Source of the DNA: Amycolatopsis sp. CA-230715
GTDB lineage: Bacteria > Actinomycetota > Actinomycetes > Mycobacteriales > Pseudonocardiaceae
Assembly (NCBI RefSeq): GCF_018736145.1
Contig: NZ_CP059997.1
Location: 7,315,501 to 7,379,500 of the forward strand
DNA length: 64,000 nt
Direction of reading: 5' to 3'
Below, piece by piece: positions 44,363 through 53,179 of this stretch (the first letter of the stretch is position 1; each line of letters starts with the position of its first letter). A program made the translations under genes and the position numbers. Under the pieces are notes generated by a model, which had not been told where the DNA came from, made no database searches, and was given only the letters and a program-made list of their open reading frames with translations.

Positions 44363-45088
44363 TCAGTCCCTGCCGGCGTGCACGATCTTCTCGGCGAGCA
44401 GCCGGGGGTTGGTGAAGACGACCTCGTGGCTGCCGGGCGATTGCACCAGGCGGTGCAGGCCGAGCCGTCCGGACATCCGCGGATGCCATCCCCACTCGCC
44501 GGGCGGGAGCGCGGTGTCGTCGGTGCAGTTCAGGTAGCTCTTGGCGATCTCCAGCCGGGGGAACTTCGACAGGTCGAGCCGATCCACGAAGGGCTGGTAC
44601 GGCGTCGGCGACAGCTGTTGGTAGGCGGCCGTCGCGCGGTCGAGGTCGGCGTCCTGGATGAACGCCTCCCGCCAGATCGGGAACGGCAACATCACCGTGT
44701 TGTCGTCCGACTCGCCGGCCAGCCGCGCGAACAACTCGCGATAGGCGGGCGGGAGGTCGTCGTTGACGCTGGTACCCGGCAGCGGCACGAAAGCGCCCCA
44801 GAAAACCAGGCGGCGCAGCCGCTCCGGGATCTCCTCGGCGACCCGCGCGATCACCGTCCCGCCGAAGCTGTGGCCGACCAGCACCACGTCCGCGAGATCG
44901 TGGTCCACGATGAACCGCCGGATCGACCGCACGCAGTCGTCGTGGTCGACCGCCTTGTCCGCCCCTTTGCCATGACCGGCGATCGTCGGACTGTGGGCGA
45001 CGTGACCGAGTTCCGCCAACCTGGGAACGACGGCGTTCCAGGCCGAGCCGTCGTGCCAGGAACCGTGCACGAGCACGAACGTGATCAT
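44363..45088 (-). CDS. Alpha/beta hydrolase (esterase-like)
   Basis: Start ATG 45088 is chosen for GGAGG just upstream (the frame itself opens at 45211). The 241-residue product has VLVHGSWHDGSAW near residue 10, a nucleophile elbow VLVGHSFGGT (Ser about 80), an LPPGEWGW cap segment and a late His in SPGSHEVVF. It matches the small alpha/beta hydrolases related to MenH and plant methylesterases/hydroxynitrile lyases. It is monocistronic and the substrate is unknown. Confidence 0.87.
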   Translation of the reverse strand: MITFVLVHGSWHDGSAWNAVVPRLAELGHVAHSPTIAGHGKGADKAVDHDDCVRSIRRFIVDHDLADVVLVGHSFGGTVIARVAEEIPERLRRLVFWGAFVPLPGTSVNDDLPPAYRELFARLAGESDDNTVMLPFPIWREAFIQDADLDRATAAYQQLSPTPYQPFVDRLDLSKFPRLEIAKSYLNCTDDTALPPGEWGWHPRMSGRLGLHRLVQSPGSHEVVFTNPRLLAEKIVHAGRD

Positions 45089-45691
45089 GATGGACCTCCG
45101 GTTGTCGGTGCGCGAACGGTGAACGGCGAGAGGCGCCCTCGGCGAGGGCTTCCGGGCCTCGGACGCATGACGACAGCACGGGCTAGAGCGGAGGTTGGCG
45201 AACCCGACCATCGCTTATCCTCCCCCGACGTCCACGTTTTCGAGGCTCGCGGGCGAAGGGTAGTACCGGCCCTGGGGGAGCGGTCCCGGCTTCTCTGGTA
45301 CGCCGCCGACGACCGCGGCTGGGAAGGTGGCTTCGGCCGCTCCTGCTCAAGTCGGCTCGAGTCATCATGCTCGCGCCATGACCGAGAAATCCCGCTTCGC
45401 GGTTTCATTCGGTCCACCCTCCATTGTGGATCGTTCGGTCAGCGCGCGTTCGGGACCTCTCCCGGCGTCCGCGCGACATGGTGCGGAGCCAGACGACGTC
45501 CGCACGCCAGGGGACCTGCTCTCCGGCCAAGAACGCGGCCGTAGCTCCCAGCGCGGCTGATCTCCGTCCGCCCGGTCGGCTTGGTAGCGGGTGCCGAACC
45601 GGTGGGGGTTTTTGGGACGCGCGGACATAGTTCCGGCGGGCGGCTCCGGCGAGGGTGGGCGGATGAATCAGTTCAGCATCGGAGGTGTGGG
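45089..45691. other. 603-bp region without a convincing gene
   Basis: Overlapping frames of 60-130 codons exist on both strands, none with a ribosome site plus a known family. A minus-strand stretch near 45560-45440 (FLAGEQVPWRADVVWLRT) looks coding but is isolated, so a decayed gene is possible. The right end holds the ribosome site of the racemase gene (GGAGGT at 45683). Confidence 0.4.
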
Positions 45692-46813
45692 GTGAGGCTT
45701 GCCGAAGTCGAGCTGCGGCGGATTCGACTGCCGTTGCTCGCGCCGTTTCGTACCTCGTTCGGGGCCGAGTTCGATCGGGACATCCTGCTGATCGGGGTGG
45801 TGACCGAGGACGGGGTCCGAGGCTGGGGCGAATGCGTCGCCGGGCACTCGCCGCTGTACAGCTCGGAACACGTTGCTGGGGCGCACCAAGTGATCCAGGA
45901 CGTGTTGCTGCCCCGGCTGTGGCCCTTGCCGGACGTGCGGGCGCATCGCGCCGAGGCGGCGCTGGCGCCGGTGCAAGGGCATCGGATGGCCAAGGCGGCG
46001 ATCGAGATGGCGCTGCTCGACGCCGAGTTGCGCACGGTGGGTGTGCCGCTGGCGGAGCATCTGGGAGCGGTGCGGGAGGCGGTGCCCGCCGGGGTTTCGG
46101 TGGGGATCGCCGATTCGCTGCCGGAGCTGCTGGACAGCGTGGCCGGGTTCCTGGACGCCGGTTACCGGCGGATCAAGTTGAAGATCGAGCCGGGGTGGGA
46201 CGTGACCGCGGTACGGGCGGTGCGGGAGCGGTTCGGCGACATCGGGTTGCAGGTGGACGCCAACGCCGCCTACTCGCTGGCCGACGCCAACCACCTGGCC
46301 GAGCTCGACCAGTTCGGCCTGTCCCTGATCGAGCAGCCGCTGGCCGAGGACGACCTGCGGGGGCACGCCGCGCTGGCACGGCGGTTGCGCACGCCGATCT
46401 GCCTGGACGAGTCGATCACCAGCGCGCGGGCGGCGGCGGACGCGGTGGCACTGGGGGCCTGCCAGATCGTCAACATCAAGTCCGGCCGGGTCGGCGGGCT
46501 GCTGGAGGCGCGCCGGGTGCACGACGTGTGCGCGGCCAACGGACTGCCGGTGTGGTGCGGCGGGATGCTGGAGACCGGGATCGGGCGCGCGGCCAACGTG
46601 GCGTTGGCCGCGTTGCCGAACTTCCGGCTGCCAGGGGACACGTCGGCTTCGGACCGGTACTGGCGGCGAGACGTCGTGACCGAGCCGTTCGTCCTGCGGG
46701 ACGGGTCGGTGCGAGTGCCGGAAGGTCCGGGGCTGGGGGTCGAGGTGGACGAGGCGTGGCTGGCGGAGTTGACCACCTCGGTCGACCGGGTACGGCCACC
46801 GGAACAGGGCTAA
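45692..46813 (+). CDS. N-acylamino acid racemase / o-succinylbenzoate synthase family (NSAR/OSBS)
   Basis: Start GTG 45692 follows GGAGGT. The 373-residue product is an enolase-superfamily enzyme. The KxK acid/base pair is Lys162/Lys164 (RIKLKIEPG), metal ligands are Asp189 (VDANAAY), Glu214 (IEQPL) and Asp239 (CLDES), and the opposite base is Lys263 (NIKSGRVGG). The MLETGIGRAANVALAALP motif is typical of the NSAR/OSBS subgroup. No men genes adjoin it. A transferase and an M20 deacylase do, so racemisation of N-succinylamino acids is the likely role, rather than menaquinone synthesis. Confidence 0.92.
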   Translation: MRLAEVELRRIRLPLLAPFRTSFGAEFDRDILLIGVVTEDGVRGWGECVAGHSPLYSSEHVAGAHQVIQDVLLPRLWPLPDVRAHRAEAALAPVQGHRMAKAAIEMALLDAELRTVGVPLAEHLGAVREAVPAGVSVGIADSLPELLDSVAGFLDAGYRRIKLKIEPGWDVTAVRAVRERFGDIGLQVDANAAYSLADANHLAELDQFGLSLIEQPLAEDDLRGHAALARRLRTPICLDESITSARAAADAVALGACQIVNIKSGRVGGLLEARRVHDVCAANGLPVWCGGMLETGIGRAANVALAALPNFRLPGDTSASDRYWRRDVVTEPFVLRDGSVRVPEGPGLGVEVDEAWLAELTTSVDRVRPPEQG

Positions 46814-46842
46814 GCTCGGTGAATGGCGGCGGGCCCGGCGGC

Positions 46843-48504
46843 ATGACCAGCACCCTCGGCGGACTGCTCGAGCACCTCGAGATCCTCCGGGTGCTGGCGG
46901 CCCCGGCCGGGCTGGCGGCCGAGGTCGACGATGTCCTGGTCTACGACCCGACGGATGACGTGCCGATCGCGGAGCGGGATCTGGTGCTGGGCGTCGGAGT
47001 GGACGAGCGCGGCGCGGTCGAGCTGGTGCGGGCGGCCGGCCGGGCGGGGGCCACCGGCGTGGCGGTGAAGGTGCGTGACGGTGCCGACGTCGGCGCGCTG
47101 GTGGCCGAGGCCACCAGCGCCGGGGTGGCGCTGTTGCAGGTCAACCAGGGCACCGCGTGGGGGCAGCTGTACACGTTGCTGCGCACCGCGGCGGCCGGGC
47201 TGGGCCTGACCGCCGAGTCCAGTGCGGGCGGGATCGCGGTCGGTGACCTGTTCACGCTTGCCAACGCGGTCGCCGCGATGGTGGGCGGGCCGGTCACCAT
47301 CGAGAGCCCGCAGTCCGCGGTGCTCGCCTACTCCAGTCTGGACGAGCCGATCGACGAGCACCGGCAGCGCACCATCCTCGGCCGCCGGGTGCCGAACAGC
47401 TGGCAGCGCCGGCTCGAGGACGACGGGGTGTTCCACCGGCTGTGGGGCAGCGAGCAGGTCGTCCGGATCGCCTACGACGAGCCGAGCGACTTCCGGACCC
47501 GGCTGGCCATCGCGGTGCGCGCTGGTGGGCAGATCCTCGGGTCGATCTGGGTGGCCGAGGGGCGTAGTCCGCTGGGGCCGGAGGCGGAGCAGGCGTTGCG
47601 GGCCGCCGCCGGGATCGCCGCCCTGCACCTGGTGCGGCACCAGGTGGGGGACGACCTGCAGCGGCGGCGCAACGGCGAGTTGTTCCGGTCGGTGCTGGAC
47701 GGGCGGCGGCCGGCGGAGTTGCTGGCCGAGCCGTTGAACGTGTCGCGGCAGTCGTTCACCACCGTGCTGGGGTTCGGGTTGCGCACCACGGCACGGGCGG
47801 ACCTGGCGGTCCAGCTGGACCGGGTGGCCAGCCTGGTCACGATGTACGCCGAGGCGTACCGGCACCAGTTGGTCTGCACGGCCATCGGCAACGTGGTGTA
47901 CGTGCTGCTCACCGATGCCGCCCGGCCGGACCCGGCGCCGTTGCGCCGGCTGGCGGGGGCGATCGTGGAGCAGAGCCGGGATTCGCTGGGGATCGCCGTG
48001 CAGGCCGGGATCGGCGCCACCGTGGCCGGGCTGGACGATCTGGCGCACAGCCACCACGAGGCCAACCTGACGCTGCGGGTGCTGGCCGAGCGGGGGGCCG
48101 GGCCGGGGGTGGCCACGCTGGAGGACGTGCGGGCCGAAGTGGTGCTGCTTCGGCTGCGCGACCTGGTGGGCCAGGAACCGGAGCTGCTGGCAGGCAAGTT
48201 GGACGTGCTGGCCGATATCGACGCGAAGAAGGGGCACACCTCCTACCTGCCCACGTTGCGGGCCTACCTCGACTCGCTGGGGGACCTGCCCGCCGCGGCG
48301 GCGTCGCTGGAGGTGCACCCGAACACCTACCGATACCGGTTGCGCCGGTTGACCGAGCTGGCCGGTATCGACCTGGCCGACCCGGTGCAGCGGCTGGTGC
48401 TACACCTGCAGCTGCACCTGCTGTCGGCGGACCCGACGACCGCGTCGGATCGTCGACCGGGACGAAGCCGGTCCGGTCAGTTGGGTGCGGACCACGATGA
48501 GTAG
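46843..48504 (+). CDS. PucR-family transcriptional regulator
   Basis: ATG 46843 is taken as start (GTG 46819 is possible; neither has a strong ribosome site). The 553-residue product has an N-terminal PucR ligand domain, a middle GGDEF-like CdaR domain (about 310-430) and a C-terminal PucR helix-turn-helix (YLDSLGDLPAAAASLEVHPN, then TYRYRLRRL). PucR/CdaR proteins activate purine, sugar-acid or amino acid catabolism. Lying between racemase and transferase, it probably controls the surrounding peptide/D-amino acid locus. Confidence 0.88.
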   Translation: MTSTLGGLLEHLEILRVLAAPAGLAAEVDDVLVYDPTDDVPIAERDLVLGVGVDERGAVELVRAAGRAGATGVAVKVRDGADVGALVAEATSAGVALLQVNQGTAWGQLYTLLRTAAAGLGLTAESSAGGIAVGDLFTLANAVAAMVGGPVTIESPQSAVLAYSSLDEPIDEHRQRTILGRRVPNSWQRRLEDDGVFHRLWGSEQVVRIAYDEPSDFRTRLAIAVRAGGQILGSIWVAEGRSPLGPEAEQALRAAAGIAALHLVRHQVGDDLQRRRNGELFRSVLDGRRPAELLAEPLNVSRQSFTTVLGFGLRTTARADLAVQLDRVASLVTMYAEAYRHQLVCTAIGNVVYVLLTDAARPDPAPLRRLAGAIVEQSRDSLGIAVQAGIGATVAGLDDLAHSHHEANLTLRVLAERGAGPGVATLEDVRAEVVLLRLRDLVGQEPELLAGKLDVLADIDAKKGHTSYLPTLRAYLDSLGDLPAAAASLEVHPNTYRYRLRRLTELAGIDLADPVQRLVLHLQLHLLSADPTTASDRRPGRSRSGQLGADHDE

Positions 48505-48531
48505 CCGCGGCGGGACCAGCAGCATGACCCT

Positions 48532-49386
48532 ATGCGACGACACTCCCTCTCCCACCCGGCCGCACCGGAACGGGCCGCCGCCGCCGCGTCGGCCGCGGCG
48601 CTGCGTGCCGACGTCGAAGTCCGCGAGCTGACCACGCCGGACGCCACCGCCGGCGCCGAGCGGCTGTTCCGCGCGATCTGGCAGACCGGTCCGCGGTCCG
48701 CGCCGGTCGGCTCGGACCTGATGCGAGCGTTGGCGCACTCCGGTAACTACGTGGCCGGGGCGTACCGGGGGGACCGGCTGATCGGGGCCTCGGTGGCGTT
48801 CTTCACCGACGGCACCCCGGCCACGCTGCACTCGCACATCGCCGGGGTGGACCCCGGCGTGCAGGGCCGGCACGTCGGGTTCGCGCTCAAGCTGCACCAG
48901 CGGGCCTGGGCGCTGGCCAGGGGCATCGGTTCGATCAGCTGGACGATGGATCCGCTGGTGCGCCGCAACCTGTACTTCAACCTGGCCAAGCTGGGTGCCG
49001 AGGTCGCGGAGTACCTGCCTGACCACTACGGCCGGATGCGGGACGGGATCAACGCCGACGACCGCAGCGACCGGCTGCTGCTGGCCTGGCCGCTGGCCGC
49101 GGAGCGGGTGCACGCGGCGGCCGAGGGGACGCCGTGTCCGGTGGACCCCGGGGCAGCGGCGCTGCTGCTGACCATGGGACCGGGCGGAGCGCCGGAGCCG
49201 GGCGCCGCCGAGGGAACCGTGCTGATCTGCCAGGTTCCGCCGGACATCACGGCGCTGCGGACGGCCGACCCGGAGCTGGGCGCGGCCTGGCGGCAGGCCC
49301 TCAGCATCGCGCTGACCGGTGCGTTGGCCGTCGGCTACCAGGTGGTCGGGGTCGACGCGCAGGGGGACTACGTGCTGGCGAAGTGA
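48532..49386 (+). CDS. COG3375-type GNAT acetyltransferase (candidate N-succinyltransferase)
   Basis: The 284-residue product starts at ATG 48532. A GNAT fold spans about 28-170, with an acyl-CoA binding block GVDPGVQGRHVGFALKLHQR and ISWTMDPLVRRNLYFNLAKLGA, a signature of the COG3375 group. Members are repeatedly found beside NSAR racemases, and the characterised one is an N-succinyltransferase acting on D-amino acids. Here it probably acylates amino acids for the racemase. The 3' end overlaps the convergent ATPase gene by 19 bp. Confidence 0.85.
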   Translation: MRRHSLSHPAAPERAAAAASAAALRADVEVRELTTPDATAGAERLFRAIWQTGPRSAPVGSDLMRALAHSGNYVAGAYRGDRLIGASVAFFTDGTPATLHSHIAGVDPGVQGRHVGFALKLHQRAWALARGIGSISWTMDPLVRRNLYFNLAKLGAEVAEYLPDHYGRMRDGINADDRSDRLLLAWPLAAERVHAAAEGTPCPVDPGAAALLLTMGPGGAPEPGAAEGTVLICQVPPDITALRTADPELGAAWRQALSIALTGALAVGYQVVGVDAQGDYVLAK

Positions 49387-50327
49387 CAGGCGACCTGGTG
49401 CCGGTCCGATCCGGTCAGCGGTGGATCGTCCGTCCGGCACACCGCGCGGTCCGGGTGGGCGGCCGGGCCGATCGGGCAGCGGGGGTGGAACCGGCAGCCG
49501 GGCGGTGGCTGGTGCGGGTCGGGTGGTTCGACGTCCAGCACCTCGATGCCGGTCTCGGCCGAGGCCGCCAGCTGGGGCACGGCGGCGACCAGCGATCGGG
49601 TGTAGGGGTGGGCGGGCGCGGCGAGCAGGTCGGCGGTGGCGGCGTGCTCGACCACCCGGCCGAGGTGCAGCACGGCGACCGCGTCGCTGACGTAGCGCAC
49701 CACGGCCAGGTTGTGCGAGATGAACAGGATGGTCAGGCCGAGGCGGCGTTGCAGGTCCCGGACCAGGTTGAGGATCGCACCCTGCACCGAGACGTCCAGC
49801 GCCGAGGTGATCTCGTCGGCGATCAGCACCCGCGGTCGCACGGCCAGCGCCCTGGCGATGGACACCCGTTGCCGTTGGCCGCCGGACAGCTCGCGGGGTA
49901 GCCGTCCGGCCAGCTCGGTGTCCAGGGAGACCAGGGCCAGCAGGCGGTCGACCTCGGCGGCGCGGTCGGAGCGGGAGACGTGCCCGGCGGCGGTGACCGC
50001 CTCGCCGATGGTTTCGCCGATCCTCATCCTGGGGTCCAGCGAAGTGCTGGGATCCTGGAAGATCATCTGGACCTGGTGCCGGAACTCGCGTCGCCGGCTG
50101 CCCTTCGGCCGGGTGACGTCCTGGTCGCCGAGCAGGACCTGGCCGCCTTCGACCGGGGCCAGCCCGACGATCGCCCTCGCCAGCGTGGACTTCCCGGAGC
50201 CGGACTCGCCGACGAGGCCGAGCACCTGCCCGCTGGGCACGATCAGGTCCACCCGATCGGCCGCGATCAGCGAGCGGGTGCCGGACCGGTAGCGGACGGT
50301 CAGGCCGGTGGCGCGCAGTGTGGTCAT
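49368..50327 (-). CDS. dppF: Dipeptide/oligopeptide ABC transporter ATPase (DppF-like)
   Basis: Start ATG 50327 overlaps the preceding stop (ATGA); the frame itself opens at 50420. The 319-residue product has Walker A GESGSGKST, the Q-loop MIFQDPSTSLDPR, signature LSGGQRQRVS, Walker B VLIADEIT and an H-loop FISHN. It ends in the oligopeptide-specific C-terminal domain with three Cys (CRFHPRCPIGP..., CRTDDPP) that in this family can bind an iron-sulfur cluster. It is last in the importer operon. Confidence 0.93.
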   Translation of the reverse strand: MTTLRATGLTVRYRSGTRSLIAADRVDLIVPSGQVLGLVGESGSGKSTLARAIVGLAPVEGGQVLLGDQDVTRPKGSRRREFRHQVQMIFQDPSTSLDPRMRIGETIGEAVTAAGHVSRSDRAAEVDRLLALVSLDTELAGRLPRELSGGQRQRVSIARALAVRPRVLIADEITSALDVSVQGAILNLVRDLQRRLGLTILFISHNLAVVRYVSDAVAVLHLGRVVEHAATADLLAAPAHPYTRSLVAAVPQLAASAETGIEVLDVEPPDPHQPPPGCRFHPRCPIGPAAHPDRAVCRTDDPPLTGSDRHQVACHFAST

Positions 50328-52183
50328 GGCCTCGATCCGTTTTCGGTGTGGTGCGGGTGCCAGCAGGCGACGCGGTGCCCGGTGGCCAGGACGCGCAGTG
50401 GGGGCCGGTCGGTTCGGCACCGGTCACCTGCCCGATCGCAGCGGGCGGCGAACGGGCAGCCGGCGCCGATCTCGTGCGGCAGCGGCGGCCGGCCGGGGAT
50501 GGTGGCCAGCGGCTCGTCCCGGTCGCAGGCCAGGTCGGGCACCGAGGCGACCAGCGCCCGGGTGTACGGGTGCGCGGCGGCGTCCAGCGCCCAGGTGGGC
50601 AGGTCCTCCACAATGCTGCCGGCGTACATCACCAGCACTCGCTCGGCCAGTTGGCCGAGCATGGCGATGTCGTGCGTGATGACCAGGGCCGCGGCCTCGC
50701 GGTCCGTGTTGACCTGGCGCAGCAGCCGGAGGATCTGCTGCTGCACGGTGACGTCCAGCGCGCTGGTGGGTTCGTCGGCGATGATCAACTTCGGGTCGCC
50801 CATCAGGCCCATGCCGATCACCGCGCGTTGTCGCATGCCACCGGACAGCTCGTGCGGGTACTGCCGGGCCCGGCGTTGCGGGTTGGCGATGCGCACCGCG
50901 CGCAGCCGGTCCACGGCCAGTTGCCAGGCCGGGCCGCGCGGCTGGCCGCCGTGTACCTCGGCGACCTCGGCGAGCTGCCGGCCGACCAGCAGTGACGGGT
51001 TCAGCGAGGTGCCGGGGTCCTGGAACATCATGGCCAGTGAGGTGCCCAGCAGCCGCCGGGTGTCCGCGTCGGCCGGTTGGCGCAGGTCCCGGCCGAGTAA
51101 CCGCAGCGAGTCGGCCGTGACCACGGCGGATTCGGGCACCAGCTGGGCCAGCGCGAGCGCGGTGAGGCTCTTGCCGCTGCCGGATTCGCCGACGATGCCG
51201 ACCAGTTCGCCGCGGCGGAGCGTGAAGTCGACCCCGCGGACCGGGGTGAGGCCGCCGGGGAAGGTGATGGTCAGCCCGGAGACGGTGAGCACCGGGTCCG
51301 CGTCGCCGGTGTGTTCCGGGGGCGGTGGCGCCGGCTGGCTGACGCGGGCCGGGCGGCCGCGTACGCTTTCGGCCAGTGCCTCGCCGAGGCCGTTGAACGC
51401 CAGCCCGGCCAGGACGATCGCGATGCCGGGGCCCAGCGCGGCGGCGGGGGAGACGTAGATCCGGCCGAGGCCCTCGGACAGCATCCGGCCCCAGTCGTAG
51501 CTGGGTGCCTGCACGCCGAGGCCGAGGAAGCTCAGCCCGGACATGGCCAGCAGTGCCTGCCCGATGGCCAGCGTGAGGTTGAGGATCAGCGGCTCGGCCA
51601 CGTTGGGCAGCACGTGCCGCAGCAGCACCCGCCCGCGCGGTACCCCGACCAGTGCGGCGGCGGCCACGTAGTCCGAGTCGGCCACCGACGCGGCCAGCGT
51701 CTGGGTCAGCCGGGCGATGCCGGGTGCCCCGGCGACGCCGATGGCCAGCACGGCCGAGGGCGCGCCCACGCCGAGTACCACGGCCAGGAAGATGGCCAGC
51801 AGCAAGGCGGGGAACGCCACCAGGAAGTCGATCACGGCGGTGACCGCGCGGGCGCCGCGCCGGCCGAGCACCGCGGGCAGCGCGCCCAGCGGGACGCCGA
51901 TCACCGCGGCGACCACGATGCTCAACGCGGCCAAGGCCAGCGACGGGCTGGTCGCGACCAGCAGCCGGGCCAGGTTGTCCCGGCCCAGGTTGTCGGTGCC
52001 GAACGGGTGCGCGGCCGAACCGCCCTCCAGCAGGTGCTCGATGTCCCGCTGTTCCGCGGCGTCGCCCCAGATCAGCGGGCTGAGAATGGCCAGCAGCACG
52101 AACAGGACCAGCAGCACGCCGCAGGTCAGGCCGGTCGGGGTGCGCAGCGCGGCCCTGAGCCCGCGCCGCCGGTTGCCGTCCAT
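50324..52183 (-). CDS. Fused Dpp permease-ATPase (DppC-DppD)
   Basis: Start ATG 52183 overlaps the DppB stop (TGATG). The 619-residue product joins a DppC-type permease (about residues 1-285, six helices, EAA-loop-like YVAAAALVGVPRGRVLLRHV) to a full ATPase (about 300-619: Walker A GESGSGKSL, signature LSGGMRQRA, Walker B LIIADEPTSALD, H-loop ITHD). It ends with a Cys-containing oligopeptide C-terminal domain. Most operons encode these as two genes. The fusion is in one open frame with a Pro-rich linker (RVSQPAPPPPEHTG). Confidence 0.92.
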   Translation of the reverse strand: MDGNRRRGLRAALRTPTGLTCGVLLVLFVLLAILSPLIWGDAAEQRDIEHLLEGGSAAHPFGTDNLGRDNLARLLVATSPSLALAALSIVVAAVIGVPLGALPAVLGRRGARAVTAVIDFLVAFPALLLAIFLAVVLGVGAPSAVLAIGVAGAPGIARLTQTLAASVADSDYVAAAALVGVPRGRVLLRHVLPNVAEPLILNLTLAIGQALLAMSGLSFLGLGVQAPSYDWGRMLSEGLGRIYVSPAAALGPGIAIVLAGLAFNGLGEALAESVRGRPARVSQPAPPPPEHTGDADPVLTVSGLTITFPGGLTPVRGVDFTLRRGELVGIVGESGSGKSLTALALAQLVPESAVVTADSLRLLGRDLRQPADADTRRLLGTSLAMMFQDPGTSLNPSLLVGRQLAEVAEVHGGQPRGPAWQLAVDRLRAVRIANPQRRARQYPHELSGGMRQRAVIGMGLMGDPKLIIADEPTSALDVTVQQQILRLLRQVNTDREAAALVITHDIAMLGQLAERVLVMYAGSIVEDLPTWALDAAAHPYTRALVASVPDLACDRDEPLATIPGRPPLPHEIGAGCPFAARCDRAGDRCRTDRPPLRVLATGHRVACWHPHHTENGSRP

Positions 52184-53175
52184 CAGGTCCTCCGGATGGT
52201 GGATCGCGGGTCGAGCAGACCCAGCAGCAGGTCCACCGCCACGTTGACCAGCAGCACGGTGGCGCCGAGTACCAAGATCACCGCCTGGGCCAGCGGATAG
52301 TCGCGCTGCACCACCGAGTTGACCACCAGGGTGCCGACCCCCGGCCAGGCGAACACGTTCTCCACCAGCACGGTGCCGCCGACCAGTCCGGCGAGCAGCA
52401 GGCCACCCAGGGTGAGGGTGGCGGTGAGCATGTTGGGCAGCACGTGCCGCAGGTACAGCAACCGGGTCGGCAGCCGTTTGCCCCTGGCCACCCGCAGGTA
52501 GTCCTCGCCGAGCACGCGCAGCGTCTCGGCCCGCACGATCCTGGTCAGCGCCGCGATCGAACCGAGGGACAGCGCCGCGACCGGCAGCAGGTAGGACACC
52601 GGCCCGTCCTGTCCCGCCACCGGCAGCCACTGCAACCGCACGGCGAACACGAACACCAGGCCGACCCCGATCAGGAACTCCGGCACGGTGGCCAGCACAC
52701 CGGTGACGCCGGTGAACACCAGCTCGGTGCCGCGTCGCCGGCCGGTCCGGGTCGCGGCGGCGACCAGCATGCCCAGCGGCACCGACACCAGCATGATCAC
52801 CGCGAAGGCCAGCCCGGCCAGCAGCGCGCTGTTCGGCAGCCGCTCGCCGAGCACCTCGGCTACCGGCAGGTTGGTGGTGAACGAGGTGCCCAGGTCTCCG
52901 GTGAACAAGCCGTGCAGGTAGTGCCAGTACTGCTCGAGCAGCGGGCGGTCCAGCCACAGCGCGTGCTGCCGCGCTTGCACCAGCTCGGGAGTGGCCCGGG
53001 AACCCAGTGCGGTGCGCACCGGATCGCCGGGGATCAGGTGGATCATCGCGAAGGCCAGCGTCACCAGCACGAACAACGACACGACCAGGCGCAGCAGCCG
53101 GCGGGCCAGGAAGCTCAGCCACACCGGTGCCGCGCCGCGGGGTGTCGACCGGTCATCGACTTCGGGCACGGCCAC
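52183..53175 (-). CDS. dppB: Dipeptide/oligopeptide ABC transporter permease (DppB-like)
   Basis: The 330-residue product starts at GTG 53175, only 4 nt after the binding-protein stop. Six membrane helices, an N-terminal LIPGDPVRTALG motif, GDLGTSF, and the EAA loop YLRVARGKRLPTRLLYLRHVLP identify the DppB/OppB subunit. It forms the heterodimeric channel with the permease half of the fused protein. Confidence 0.93.
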   Translation of the reverse strand: MAVPEVDDRSTPRGAAPVWLSFLARRLLRLVVSLFVLVTLAFAMIHLIPGDPVRTALGSRATPELVQARQHALWLDRPLLEQYWHYLHGLFTGDLGTSFTTNLPVAEVLGERLPNSALLAGLAFAVIMLVSVPLGMLVAAATRTGRRRGTELVFTGVTGVLATVPEFLIGVGLVFVFAVRLQWLPVAGQDGPVSYLLPVAALSLGSIAALTRIVRAETLRVLGEDYLRVARGKRLPTRLLYLRHVLPNMLTATLTLGGLLLAGLVGGTVLVENVFAWPGVGTLVVNSVVQRDYPLAQAVILVLGATVLLVNVAVDLLLGLLDPRSTIRRT

Positions 53176-53179
53176 CTGG

